NCBI GenBank assembly: GCA_023213395.1 | Contig: CM041465.1 | Location: 202,251,741-202,315,740 of the forward strand | Direction: 5' to 3' | Length of the DNA: 64,000 bases | From: Cycas panzhihuaensis | Lineage: Eukaryota > Cycadophyta | In this document: one piece after another, positions 1-9,520 of the stretch | How positions within the stretch are numbered: the stretch's first letter is position 1 | How the letters are laid out: each line of letters opens with the position of its first letter | The notes under the pieces: generated by a model | What the model saw: only the letters and a program-made list of their open reading frames with translations | Told to the model about the DNA's origin: nothing | Database searches by the model: none | Program-made: the position numbers and the translations under genes

Positions 1-636
1 AGGCTTGCCAAGGCCATTGATGGGTCTTATTATCCATTAAGGACATGCCTAATATTATATTGGCCCACTAATCACCAACCCAATAGTTATGGATGCTAAA
101 ACATGCACCCAACACTCCCATTTATGGTTCACAATGCTATAATAACTTTATATCTAGTCTTCTCCCCATAGATTTGTAGGTTTGTCAAGTCATGGTTTGT
201 TAAATAATCACATAAACTATGTGTAACAAAATAACAACTTTGATCATACAAATATCCTCTAATGCTTAGCCATGCAATTCTTTAGCTCTTTGAAGCAACA
301 CAAACCATAGAAACATGAACCCTAACCAATTGGGGTTTCGTAAGTCATGCATGTATGAACCCCAAGAGAGTAAAATAACTGCACAAATTAAACCATTTTT
401 TAAAATAGCCCATAAAAATTATGGTTGGGCTTAAATCTATCCACTAGAAGATATTTATATATGTGAAAATACCCTACTAGTGTTTGAAGAATTGTTATTT
501 ATGGTTAACTTCATATATATATTTTTAATCATTAGAATTTTATGATTTCATAGTCGAAGCCACTGGTATTTTCATATTATGAGTTTTACCATAGAAACAA
601 AAATTTAAAACTTTCTGTCTATAGAAACCCCTATTC
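1..636. other. AT-rich sequence with no recognised gene
   Basis: All frames are closed by frequent stops and I recognise no protein motif, RNA gene or repeat family. It lies upstream of a decayed reading frame that starts near 637. Confidence 0.6.
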
Positions 637-960
637 ATGGAGCCTCTTACAGTTGAACGTCATTTCAAAAGGAAGAAGTTGGTTTTTGAATGACATTTAT
701 CAAAAATTGGTACATCATTGAATGTTGTTCTAGAAAGTGGAAGTCAATTTTTTATTGATGTCATTCAAAGATTAGTAGAGTGACGAGTTTCTTCTGAAGT
801 GTTAAACCCTGTTCCATCAAAGACTTTGAAGTCGACTTTACCCCAATATTTGACAAAGATTTTTCAATCAACACTTACACTCAACCTAATAAGGAAGTCA
901 TTTTTGACTGACAGCTCCCACAACGCACCTCGTAAAACCAACTTTAGAGATCTTGACATT
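637..960 (+). pseudogene. Decayed reading frame of unknown function, split by the LINE
   Basis: From the ATG at 637 one frame runs about 108 codons to the left TSD with only two internal stops, both TGA. At each an Arg CGA codon would restore the frame, fitting CpG deamination. If the LINE and one TSD copy are removed, the same frame continues at 7299 for 15 more codons to a TAG at 7344-7346. The translation is basic and rich in Lys, Ser and Leu, and I do not recognise it. It could be an old exon, part of another retroelement, or chance. Confidence 0.3.
944..960 (+). repeat. Left 17-bp target-site duplication of the LINE
   Basis: TTAGAGATCTTGACATT here is identical to 7282-7298. It directly adjoins the T-rich end (A-tail complement) of the minus-strand LINE, and the match stops abruptly on both sides. 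This is the hallmark of target-primed reverse transcription. Confidence 0.95.
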
Positions 961-1113
961 TTTTTTGGTAAAATAAAATGAATTAGAGTGGGTTTGAAGT
1001 CAGGATCCCACAACCTAGTACATCAAAAAGCAAATCAGATGCCAAATCAAAGTTAACCGTGACAACCCCACGGTTTAGGCAAGAGGACTAGAATGACGGG
1101 ACAAGCCCCGCGG
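961..1113 (-). other. LINE 3' UTR and short A-tail
   Basis: This lies between the end of the RNase H reading frame (1114) and the left TSD. It ends in a run of T on the plus strand, which is the element's A-tail. The tail is short and interrupted, as expected in an old copy. Confidence 0.75.
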
Positions 1114-2522
1114 CTAGCTACTACAGATCATATCCTTGTCAACCAGAGCCAGAAGGTCCCTAGGGAAATCACCTCTCCACACTTGACTCCTCTTGTTCCT
1201 CACCCCCCAGTTTGCCAAAAAATCTGCTGCTTTATTGCCTTCTCTCAAAGTGTGTCTTATACAGACATCCGACAAACCTTTAATGATCTCTTTGGCATCT
1301 TTGATTATGGCCTGAAACCTCCAATCCGGAAGGGCCTCACCTTTTAGCGAGTTTAAGACAACCTCAGAATCTCCCTCAATCACCAACCTCTGAGTGCCCC
1401 CTATGCGGGCTAGGTCGAGGGCTTTAAGCATAGCATGCATTTCTGCATAGTTGTTTGTTTGGTTCTCATAATAATCTGCAAAGGCCCAAATGGGGGAGCC
1501 TTTGCTATCCCTACAGATTCCCCCACCCCGCCTTCACTGGTTCCCTTTCGTTGCCCCGTCAAAATTAATTTTGATCCAGGGCTCGTCTGGAGGGATCCAA
1601 CTAGTACTTCTGGGCTTAGACTCCATGAATTCAGGTTCTATGCCCCATTTGAGCAAAATCCTGCTCTCTATCAGGGATATGCGTTTTTCTTTAGCTTTAC
1701 CAACGTTTTCTCTGATGTCCGAATAGATTCTGTTGTAGACGGCCATCTGGTCCTTCTCTTTTCCCTGTAAAATCCTACTGTTCCTTTCTTTCCAGGTATT
1801 CCAAGCCAAAATCAGGAGCGTATTCTTCCAGATGCGGCTGAGAGGATTACTTTTGAATGGGCTTTGCCAAGGTTGAGAGGTCACCGTCCTTTGTAGAAAG
1901 TCCAAAGATACTTCCAGTTTTTGAAGCAACATCCTCCATACTTCCCTTGTGAAAGGACACTCAAGGATGATGTGATCAATGGATTCCTCCCCTTTGCAGC
2001 ATAAAACACATCTGTTAGCCAACATAAAGCCTCGCTTTTAAAGGTTATCTACAGTGAGAATTTTGTTCATAAGATATGTCCACCAGAAGAGAGCTATTTT
2101 CGGAATGAGGGGGAGCTTCCAGACACCTTCCAGCAATGGGTTTTTCTTGTCCCCTTTTCTCAGGCATAAGTACTGGTAACCCTGTTGCACTGTGTATTCC
2201 CCTGTCGAACTAGAGGGCCACACCATCGAATCCTACGAAGGAGTTTTTGGGATATAACTCTTCCTTAGAATCCTTTTAATTTTATTGAGACCCTCCTGCA
2301 GACTGCCTATCCCATGGATATCCTCAAAATTCCTCCAGATCCTGCTACCTTCTCTCCCAGACCAGTAATCTTTAATCATTTTGCCATATTGCCTAACACA
2401 AGGTCCCATTAAAGGCACCAGGTCTGGGAACTCCTTCAGAGGCTTGTCACAACACCACACGTCTTCCCAAAATCTGATGGAATTGCCATCACCCAATCTC
2501 CATTTTAAGCCATCCCTGATAG
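1114..2522 (-). pseudogene. LINE ORF2 zf-RVT region and RNase H domain
   Basis: After the RT comes WRLGDGNSIRFWEDVW (about 2490), the VWKLPLIPKIALFWW segment (about 2120) and the Cys/His cluster CVLCCKGEESIDHIILECP (about 2010-1950), typical of the plant zf-RVT region. RNase H opens at WIKINFDGATKGN near 1550 and ends with IEGDSEVVLNSL and LREGNKAADFLAN. Seen catalytic residues include the first Asp, the EGDS Asp and the final Asp. The domain frame is broken between about 1530 and 1440. Confidence 0.88.
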
Positions 2523-4483
2523 CTACCCATGCTTTAAGGATGCTCCTCCGCAGTAGAGCCAAATAGATGATACACTACTATCCAAAAGGGAGCCCCCTTG
2601 AATATATTTTCTAGAAAGGATCCTCTCCCAAAGTCTCTCTCCACCTTTGAGTAATCTCCACCCAAGCTTTGCCCCAAGGGTGACATTGAAGAGAGGGAGC
2701 CTTCTCAAATTGAGGCCACCGGCCCATTTTGGAGTGCATACTTTACTCCAACTCACTAAATGAATCCTGTCTTTACTTTCTGTCCTAAACCAGAGAAATC
2801 TTTTCTGAATTGATTCGATAATGTCTGAGATACTAGGCGGAACCCTAAAGATGGACATCCAAAACACTGGGATGCTTTGCAGGGTAGAAGCAACTAGCTG
2901 GAGTTTTCCAACTAAGCTCAGGAGGGCACATTTCCAACCCGCTAACTTTCTTTGCATTCTATCTATAAGAGGGTTCCACATATCTTTGGACATCTTACCG
3001 ACAAAAAGAGGCAAACCCAGATAGATTGTGGAAAGCTTTTTGATGTCCATTCCTAAGATTCTGCTAATCCTACCTTGGATATATCCCGGGGTATTTAAGA
3101 AGAAGACGTTGCTCTTCTTGAGATTTATCTTCTGGTTCGTGGCCTTCTTGAAATGCCCCAGGATCTCTTTAAATTTGGAAGCCTCTCTTACAGTCACTTT
3201 CCCAAGAAAAATATTGTCGTCGACAAATTGATGGTGAACCACATTGTCTAACCCGGATGTCGATTTGATGCCGTTTAAGAACCCAAGCCTCCTGGCGGAC
3301 TCCAGGGTTCTGCCCAACAACTTAGCCATCGTGATAAATAAGAAGGGAGAAAGGGGATCTCCTTGCCGCAACCCCCTAAACCCAGGGAAGAACTTGGAAG
3401 ATGAACCGTTGATAATAACAGAGAATTAGGGATTGCTAATACACAGCTTAATCCAAGACCGCCAAGGTTCCGCGAAACCAAATGCCTCTAGGCAATTTAT
3501 CAAACATTCCCAGGAGACTCTATCAAAGGCCTTCGTGAGATCGATCTTGATGAGCATCGCAGGGTCCTTCCTTTCAGCAGCTGAGTGAATTGTTTCGTGG
3601 ACAACAATATATCCATCATAAATCTGCCTACCTCGAAGGAACCCGTCCTAGTTGTGGGAGATAATGTTTGGCATAATTTTCTTCAGTCTGTTGACCAGGA
3701 CCTTGGTTAAAATCTTATATTTTACATTACAAAGACTGATGGGACGAAACTCTTCCATCCTTTTTGCTCCTTCTTTTTTAGGAATGAGGACTAGGAATGT
3801 AGTCTGCCATTCCTGCAGCATCTTTTTGTTTGCATAGAACTTCTACAAAGCTTCCATTAAGTCTCCTTTAATAATATCCCAGTATTCTTGGAAGAAGCCC
3901 AGAGGAAATCCGTCAGGGCCAGGAGCTTTATCTTTCTTCATGCTGAAGAGAGCCGCCTGGACTTCCTCCAGAGTGAACGGGGAAGCCAACTACTCGTTTT
4001 GAGCTTCATTCACCAGCCTGGGGATGTTATTTAGGAAGTCTCTTCTGCTATCCATGTCCCCATCCTGGGGTTCAGTGAACAGATCCTTGAAGTAGTCGCT
4101 GGCTAACTCCTTCATTTCCTCAGTCGAGCTAACAACCGAGCCGTCTTCCTTTTGGAGACTGGTAATTCTATTACTAGCTCTATATTTAACTGTAGTCATA
4201 TGAAAAAATTTTGTATTTCTGTCACCTTCTGCCAACCAAAGAGCCTTGGATTTCTGTCTCCAGTGGATTTCTTCTCTGATGAGAATCTCATCCAGCTTCT
4301 CAACCAGCTCCTTCTCTGTCTTATCTAGCTCAGGGGATCTACCCGTTCGTTCAATCCTATCCTCTATATCTTTCAGATTGCTGATAGTTTTATCCTTCTA
4401 TTCATGAATATTTTGGAAAACCTCCTTGTTCCAAGCCTTAACTTGTTTTTTGATCCATTCAAGCTTCTTCGAAAAATCAGACA
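2523..4483 (-). pseudogene. LINE ORF2 reverse transcriptase domain
   Basis: In order: a linker with AEGDRNTKFFH (about 4235-4200), KAPGPDGFPLGFFQEYWD (fingers), RPISLCNVKYKILTKVL, the DLTKAFDRVSWE motif A region near 3530, LRQGDPLSPFLF at 3371, and the catalytic box FVDD at 3216-3227 (plant LINEs usually have FADD). A thumb region follows, ending near 2523. Four or more stops and a frameshift interrupt it. The motif order is diagnostic of L1-clade RT. Confidence 0.9.
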
Positions 4484-5305
4484 TCATGCGTGACCCTTGA
4501 TTTGAATTCGCCACCATTCCTCAACCCTATTCCTAAGATCGGGGTGATGAAGCCATATAAGTTCGAACCTGAAGGGGGACCCAATAAATTTACCCAGGTC
4601 TAAAAATTGAAGCAAGAGTGGGGAATGGTCAGAGCTTATCCTCGGTAGTGCCTCAAGGGTGAAGTCATTAAAGCTCCTCATCCAATCATAATTGACCAAC
4701 ACCCTGTCCAATTTAATTTGAATTAAGTCATTCCCCAAACGTTTATTTGACCAGGTAAAAGATGCCCCCCTGAGCTTAACATCCTCCAGGCCCCTCTGCT
4801 AGAGGAAATCACTAAACTCCCCCATGCTGGTTGTCCATCCACCAGCGCCACCTCTCTTATCCCCCGGGGACAGCGCCGAGTTGAAGTCTCCCGCCAGCAT
4901 CCATGGTTGTTGACAGTCCCTGTGGGCCCCCAATAATCTGTCCCAAAGCCTCTTCCTGGCCTCTTGACTATTTGGAGCATAGAGGTTTGTGGCTAACCAC
5001 ATTAGATTGTTGCTTTTATTTGTTAACTGAACCGATATAAAAGATCCCTCCGCTAGGAAGAGTTCTCCCGACCATGTTGACGGATTCCATAGGACCATTA
5101 AGCCCTCGACACCTTGGGCATAGTCGATCTCAATACTTTCAGCGGTCTTCCAAATTTTGTTCTTAATCCTTGGACCATTCTCCTTATTCATTTTGGTTTC
5201 CTGCAAGAATATCAAATCCGGAAGATATTTATTTCTCATATCCCTAATGATCCCCTGCTTCGAGGGGGCGTTGAGTCCCCTGATGTTCCATGATATTAGT
5301 TTCAT
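4484..5305 (-). pseudogene. LINE ORF2 endonuclease domain
   Basis: The N-terminus reads MKLISWNIRGLNAPSKQ, the exonuclease-endonuclease-phosphatase opening that carries the catalytic Asn. FLQETKM supplies the metal-binding Glu, LAGDFNSALSP the GDFN motif, and ISSDHSPLLL the terminal SDH catalytic pair. The key residues of an apurinic-like endonuclease are therefore all visible. One in-frame TAG at 4799-4801 separates GDFN from SDH, and the frame is lost near 4490. Confidence 0.9.
5302..5305 (-). promoter_or_regulatory. ORF1 stop / ORF2 start overlap (ATGA)
   Basis: On the minus strand the ORF2 ATG (5305-5303) and the ORF1 TGA (5304-5302) share bases, giving ATGA. This suggests ORF2 is made by termination-reinitiation after ORF1, a mode shown for some other non-LTR elements such as SART1. 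For this copy it is inference only. Confidence 0.7.
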
Positions 5306-6727
5306 CTCCTTTTCCTTTGCTTCCAGACTTCAGCAGGCTCTCCTTTTGGAGGCTCTTTGCCTATCGTACTGGATCTAAGGGTAGGCCCCTGCAGGAATAC
5401 TTCCTTTAGAGTTTTCTGGCTGCCTTGGTCTACTTGGGCAGCCGTTTCTTTTTCTCTTAGTAACTTCAGAGGTGGCCCCCCTACCTTCCTTTCAACTCCC
5501 ACATCTGGTTGCTTCTTCTGGGAAGTCGGTTGTGGTGTTGGATTAGGGTCTGTCTCTCCTAGGTTCTCCAATATGGGCGCTGCCTCCTCAGCCCCAACCC
5601 GTTGCCTCTGGTTGTCGGATTCTCTAGGAACATCTTCAACCTCTGCGGTAGGGGATAAACCTAACCTTCTCGCGGCTTACTTATCCCCCGCCCGATGTGG
5701 TTCAGGTGGGATAGTTTGTGTCTTGCCGATAGTCTCAACAGGGAGGGGAACCCCTGAACTGACCATGCCAACCTGGCTACCCGGGGCCATAAAGGCTTGA
5801 GGAATTTGCTCTCCTTCCTCTAGGAGCGAATCCTCCTCGTTGGGGTCGAAACCCAGATTCCCAAAGGGGGTCTCTGTTACCACCATATGGGCAGCATGTT
5901 TTGATACCACCTCTTGATCCTTTTCCTTCTTTTCCTGGAGATTTGGTTATGTGGGTCCCTTATTAATCTCATCCGTTGGACGCTGAATGCTTGGGTATTT
6001 TTGGGACAGGTGCCCCAAGTTTCTGCAAGTGGAGCATCTTATATGGTCCATTTCATAAATCAGCGGCTGCACCCAACTCCCATCCGGCATGTCCATCCAG
6101 ATGTCGTCCAGGAGGGGTTTATCAAACTGTATTAAAGCACAGATTCTAGCGTTAATGAGTCTGCTCCTATTCTTTGTCATAGAATCAACCGCTAGCAGAG
6201 GGCCCACCGCTTTTGCTATGCCTTTAAATACTTCTGAGTTCCAATGGTGTAATGGGAGGCCCAGTAGTTGAATCCATAAAGGAGCTTGTTTAATTTTAGG
6301 AATAGAGGGATCAAAGTCCCTGTGCCATTTCTCAAGAGACAAGGCTTTCCTGCCAAACATCCATGGAGCCCTAAGCAGGATACTGGACATATCTTCATAA
6401 GACAAGAATTTAAATAGCACACAGCCCTTGGGCATGGCTATTACTTCCACGTTTCCCGCCGTTTTCCATTTAGATCTCGTCCAACTCCTGATAGTCTCCT
6501 GCATCTTGTCTAGGTCCTGAGAATCTGCCAACAAGGCAGTTCTCCCAAAGTTTCTCGGTTCTCTCCACAAGAGCTAGGGGTATTTTCAATCTAACTTTGT
6601 TATCAATAACAACTGGCGTTAGGTCAAAGGTTTCCTCTTCATTTGATTTCAATACGTCTCGGTAGGATTTCCCCGGAGTCAGGTTGGGGATCTGAGTCTG
6701 GTTTTGAGGATTATGATCCATTTCCAT
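5302..6727 (-). pseudogene. LINE ORF1 gag-like protein (DUF4283 + zinc knuckle), frameshifted
   Basis: Starts at the ATG 6727-6725. The N-terminal part carries SYRDVLKSNE and KLWENCLVGRF, then the frame shifts near 6530. It resumes with WTRSKWKTAGNVEVIAMPKG, SILLRAPWMFGRKALSLEKW and PLWIQLLGLPLHHWN, the plant DUF4283 RNA-binding region. A knuckle CSTCRNLGHLSQKYP follows near 6000; its last Cys is replaced by Tyr. The C-terminal 200 residues are low-complexity, Pro/Gln/Lys-rich, with stops near 5940 and 5675 and a break between 5675 and 5571. The product would package element RNA. Confidence 0.88.
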
Positions 6728-7281
6728 ATTTAAATGTTAAATACTGCAGAGAAGAACCAGCCAAGAGAGCATAAACATACCATGGTTTCGTTTTCGATTT
6801 CTTGGACTCAATCAGAGGGCTGCTGGCTAGAGGGTTCTCTGTAGATCTGCCTTCACGACACTGCCCCTGACTCCTTTCACACTCGAGCTTCTCCAAAAAC
6901 CTGTCAAACTTCAAGCAGAAGCTGTAGCCTATCACAAACCGCCTTCCTACTATCACTATAGTGCTCAAAAAAAGCCGTCGTTCTAGAATAAGCCAAAGGA
7001 GAGGGCACTGGACTGTCTGTCTATTATGCCATGAGCTGTGCCTCTCTTCTGCCTTTCCTAGTCCGTCTTCCCTCGAAGAGGGGACAATGAGTCAAGCGAC
7101 CCCAACGAAATCGTTGCGCGGGTCCCTATCTGCCTTGCCAAGGTCAGCATTTACGGACGCCATCGCTGCCCCTCGCTTCACGCCAGGCCTGCCGCCGTGA
7201 CACCAAAACCCTAAAGACGCAGGCTCTTCGTTCTCCGTTCCGATCGCCAAAATCGCCTTCGCTTCCTAAATCCATGATATG
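6728..7281 (-). other. LINE 5' UTR / internal promoter region
   Basis: 554 bases between the ORF1 start and the right TSD. It is clearly GC-richer than the flanks, as plant L1 leaders often are. No protein motif is visible. It should hold the internal RNA polymerase II promoter, but I cannot point to a specific element. Confidence 0.55.
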
Positions 7282-7298
7282 TTAGAGATCTTGACATT
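7282..7298 (+). repeat. Right 17-bp target-site duplication of the LINE
   Basis: Identical to 944-960. The base after it (7299) continues the reading frame that was interrupted at 960. Confidence 0.95.
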
Positions 7299-7913
7299 GA
7301 CCCTTTGAATGCTCTAGAATTGTTTGAAATTTTGACCATTGGGTAGACATGATTTAAAGATTATAAACCTGTGAGCCTCCTCTCAGCTAGTCAAAGGTTC
7401 TTATTAAGATCCTAGCTAGAGAAATCAATTTTTGAGATATTTGCTAAAAAATAAAGATCTAGTCCATCCTTTCCATAACACCACAACATGCTTGAAGCCC
7501 GAACAACAGATTATAGGATGCCATCAAATTTATGTGCTGAAGATTCTCTTGTTTCTAGGAAAATAGGGCATTAAATGATGTTCAAAACCAACATATCTTC
7601 AAATCAAGAGTAGTTGAAGCCAATTATAAATTTTAGAATATTTTTGCATGTCTCTTCAACTTTTTTCTTTGCTTTAGTGACTATGTGTTGTTGTCTTTTT
7701 AGAGAATCCCTAATTATCTTATGCAAAGAAAAGGTAGATTGTCATCTAGTATGGTGCTAAGGGAAAGATTGAATCATATCCTTGAAAATTATCCATGCAA
7801 CCTATAATAAAATGAATTTATTTATGGTTATAGAAGGTTCTACCTGTTGGCCATCTTAGTGTTCTTTTATCGTCATTTTTGTTGCTCTCTGTGAAGTAAT
7901 GTCTTATGTTGTA
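7299..7913 (+). other. Continuation of the interrupted frame, then unrecognised sequence
   Basis: 7299-7346 completes the split reading frame. The rest has stops in all frames and no motif I recognise. A string resembling DYKPVSLLSASQRFLL (7371-7420) recalls a non-LTR RT motif but is too short to call. Confidence 0.4.
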
Positions 7914-9265
7914 ATGGCTACCATTTATTCCCTCAATAGGGACAACTACAACACCTAGAAAGTTAAAATGAGGAGCATTGTAACAGCTAAAAATGATTGG
8001 AAAATAATGAATGGCACCCCATCTAATTTAGATGGAAAAAATGACTAAATTGCTATAGTAGATATCACTCTCTTAAACATCAACTACATTCTCACACATA
8101 TCTCAAGGACATCAACCTCTAACGAAGCTTAGGTTATCCTAGAAAAAGATACCTAGGGAATACCTCTAAGGAAATCATCCTTGTAGTTATTCCTTCCACC
8201 AAAGTTGCTTTATTAAACTAGTATATTGATTTAGGGGCATTCAAGCACATGACATCATAGAGAGATTGGCTTGAAGGCATGGAAGATCATCTTGGAGGTG
8301 GTAGAGTTGAGCTAGGAGACAACTCGACCCACCCTATCAAGGGAAGAGGAATCATTTCCATGAAGATAACAAATGAAGAAATAAAAAGGGAAGAGGATGT
8401 ATTATATGTTCCTAACTTAAAAAAGAAAGTTTTATGTCTCCCAAATAACCAAAAAAACAACTCAAAGTTGAATTTGAGGATGGCAGATGTCTGGTGAGGA
8501 ACAAAAAGTAAAATCTTAAAATTATTACTAAAGCAAAAGAAGAAAATGGACTTTACAAATTCATAGAAACTCCTACCCTACAAGCTTGTATTGCAAGCAA
8601 TAAAAGCCCCGAAAATAAAATCTGACACTTGAGGTATGGGCACTTAAACTATTAAAACATAATTTAGTTGAAAAAATCTAATATGGTAAATGGATTACCA
8701 ATAATAGATATGGTAACAAAAAGGGTACTGAGGTATGTGTAGGGGACCATTGACTTTGGTCTGGAATACACCCAAAAACCTAAATTCAAGCTCATCGATT
8801 ACAACAATATAGACTGGGCAAGTGAAAATAATGAAAAAGCTCAACTTCAGGTTACTATTTCAGCTTTGATTAAGGAATAATCTCCTACAGTAGCAAGAAA
8901 AAAACGTCAACTACTTTGTCCTCAATTGAAGCATAATATAAAGCAGTAGTGGAATCCATTTATGAATCCATTTGGTTGAGAAGAATATTAGAAAATTTAA
9001 GACAAGACCAACCTATCCCCACAACAATCTATTGCAACAACCAAAGTGTAACCAAGATGGCAAAGAACCCTACTTTTCATGCTTGAACCAAACATATCGA
9101 GGTTCATCATTATTTCATCTGGGAGAAAATTTTGACTAGAGAGATAGAGTTAGTCTGTTGCCCCAGTGAATTGTGACGTGAACATCTTTACCAAAGTTCT
9201 AAGTAAAGATACATTTTTACTTTTTAAGGAAAGAATAGTAGAGAAAAAATAGAATAATCATTAAG
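7914..9265 (+). pseudogene. Internally deleted Copia gag-pol remnant
   Basis: Gag starts at ATG 7914 (MATIYSLNRDNYNT, then KNDWKIMNGTP). The protease region near 8227 reads YIDLGAFKHMTS where YIDSGAS-HMT is usual, so the active-site Ser and Gly context is altered. Then come VLYVPNLKKKVL and the pre-integrase HLRYGHLN near 8630. The sequence jumps at about 8740 straight to an RNase H fragment (KLIDYNNIDWASENN) and the pol C-terminus with AKNPTFHA and HHYFIWEK. Integrase core and RT are missing, and many TAG/TAA stops interrupt it. This is a Ty1/Copia polyprotein that lost its middle. Confidence 0.85.
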
Positions 9266-9520
9266 TGGGAGGGGGGCAGGGTTTGTGTTAAGAATCATGC
9301 TTGATTATATTTGTATTGCTTTCTATATTTATGTCATAGAATTCTTTCTATTTGTACCATAGTCCTCTTATTAGCAAGTCCTACATGTTGTATGCTTCTG
9401 TATATATGTACTATACATTGTCATTGATAATCAAGTAAGAAGTGAGATAGCATTTACTGAAAAGCATGTGTCTCTAAGGTTTGCTTGTCTTCAAGTATTT
9501 ACAATGAAAACGTAACTAAT
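9266..9520 (+). repeat. Polypurine tract and probable 3' LTR start of the deleted Copia
   Basis: AGTGGGAGGGGGGCAGGG precedes TGTTAAGAATCATG at 9286, the usual arrangement of a polypurine tract followed by an LTR opening with TGTTA. I cannot find the matching 5' LTR or the right LTR end in the window, so the right boundary is a guess. Confidence 0.45.

Larger units (their letters stand above)
1114..5305 (-). pseudogene. LINE ORF2 polyprotein (EN-RT-zf-RNaseH), disrupted
   Basis: About 1,400 codons, the usual size for plant L1 ORF2. It starts at the ATG at 5305-5303, which overlaps the ORF1 stop. The protein would nick DNA with its N-terminal endonuclease, copy the element RNA with the RT and remove RNA with RNase H. 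Visible breaks: TAG at 4799-4801, a frameshift near 4490, TAGs near 4402, 3989, 3842 and 3650, a stop near 3427, a frameshift around 2530 and a stop near 2040. Most TAGs sit where a Gln codon is expected. The stops cannot be bypassed by one mechanism, so this is a pseudogene. Confidence 0.9.
961..7281 (-). mobile_element. Full-length L1-type plant LINE with RNase H domain
   Basis: A 6.3-kb non-LTR retrotransposon bounded by a perfect 17-bp TSD. In its own direction (right to left) it has a GC-richer 5' UTR, ORF1 (gag-like domain plus CCHC knuckle), ORF2 (apurinic-type endonuclease, reverse transcriptase, zinc-finger RVT region, RNase H), a 150-base 3' UTR and a short A-tail read as TTTTTT at 961-966. 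Such proteins bind their own RNA, nick the target and reverse-transcribe in place. ORF1 has a frameshift and ORF2 several stops and frameshifts, so the copy is dead. Its GC content is clearly above its surroundings. The 5' end is probably complete, since both ORFs and a leader are present. Confidence 0.95.

Noticed and set aside
799-981. Open frame running into the LINE as a separate gene
   Set aside because: It starts at a GTG and its end crosses the insertion junction; better treated as part of the frame from 637 that continues at 7299.
5357-5800. 147-codon plus-strand frame over LINE ORF1
   Set aside because: It is the complement of the Pro/Gln-rich ORF1 tail; the minus-strand frame has the gag context.
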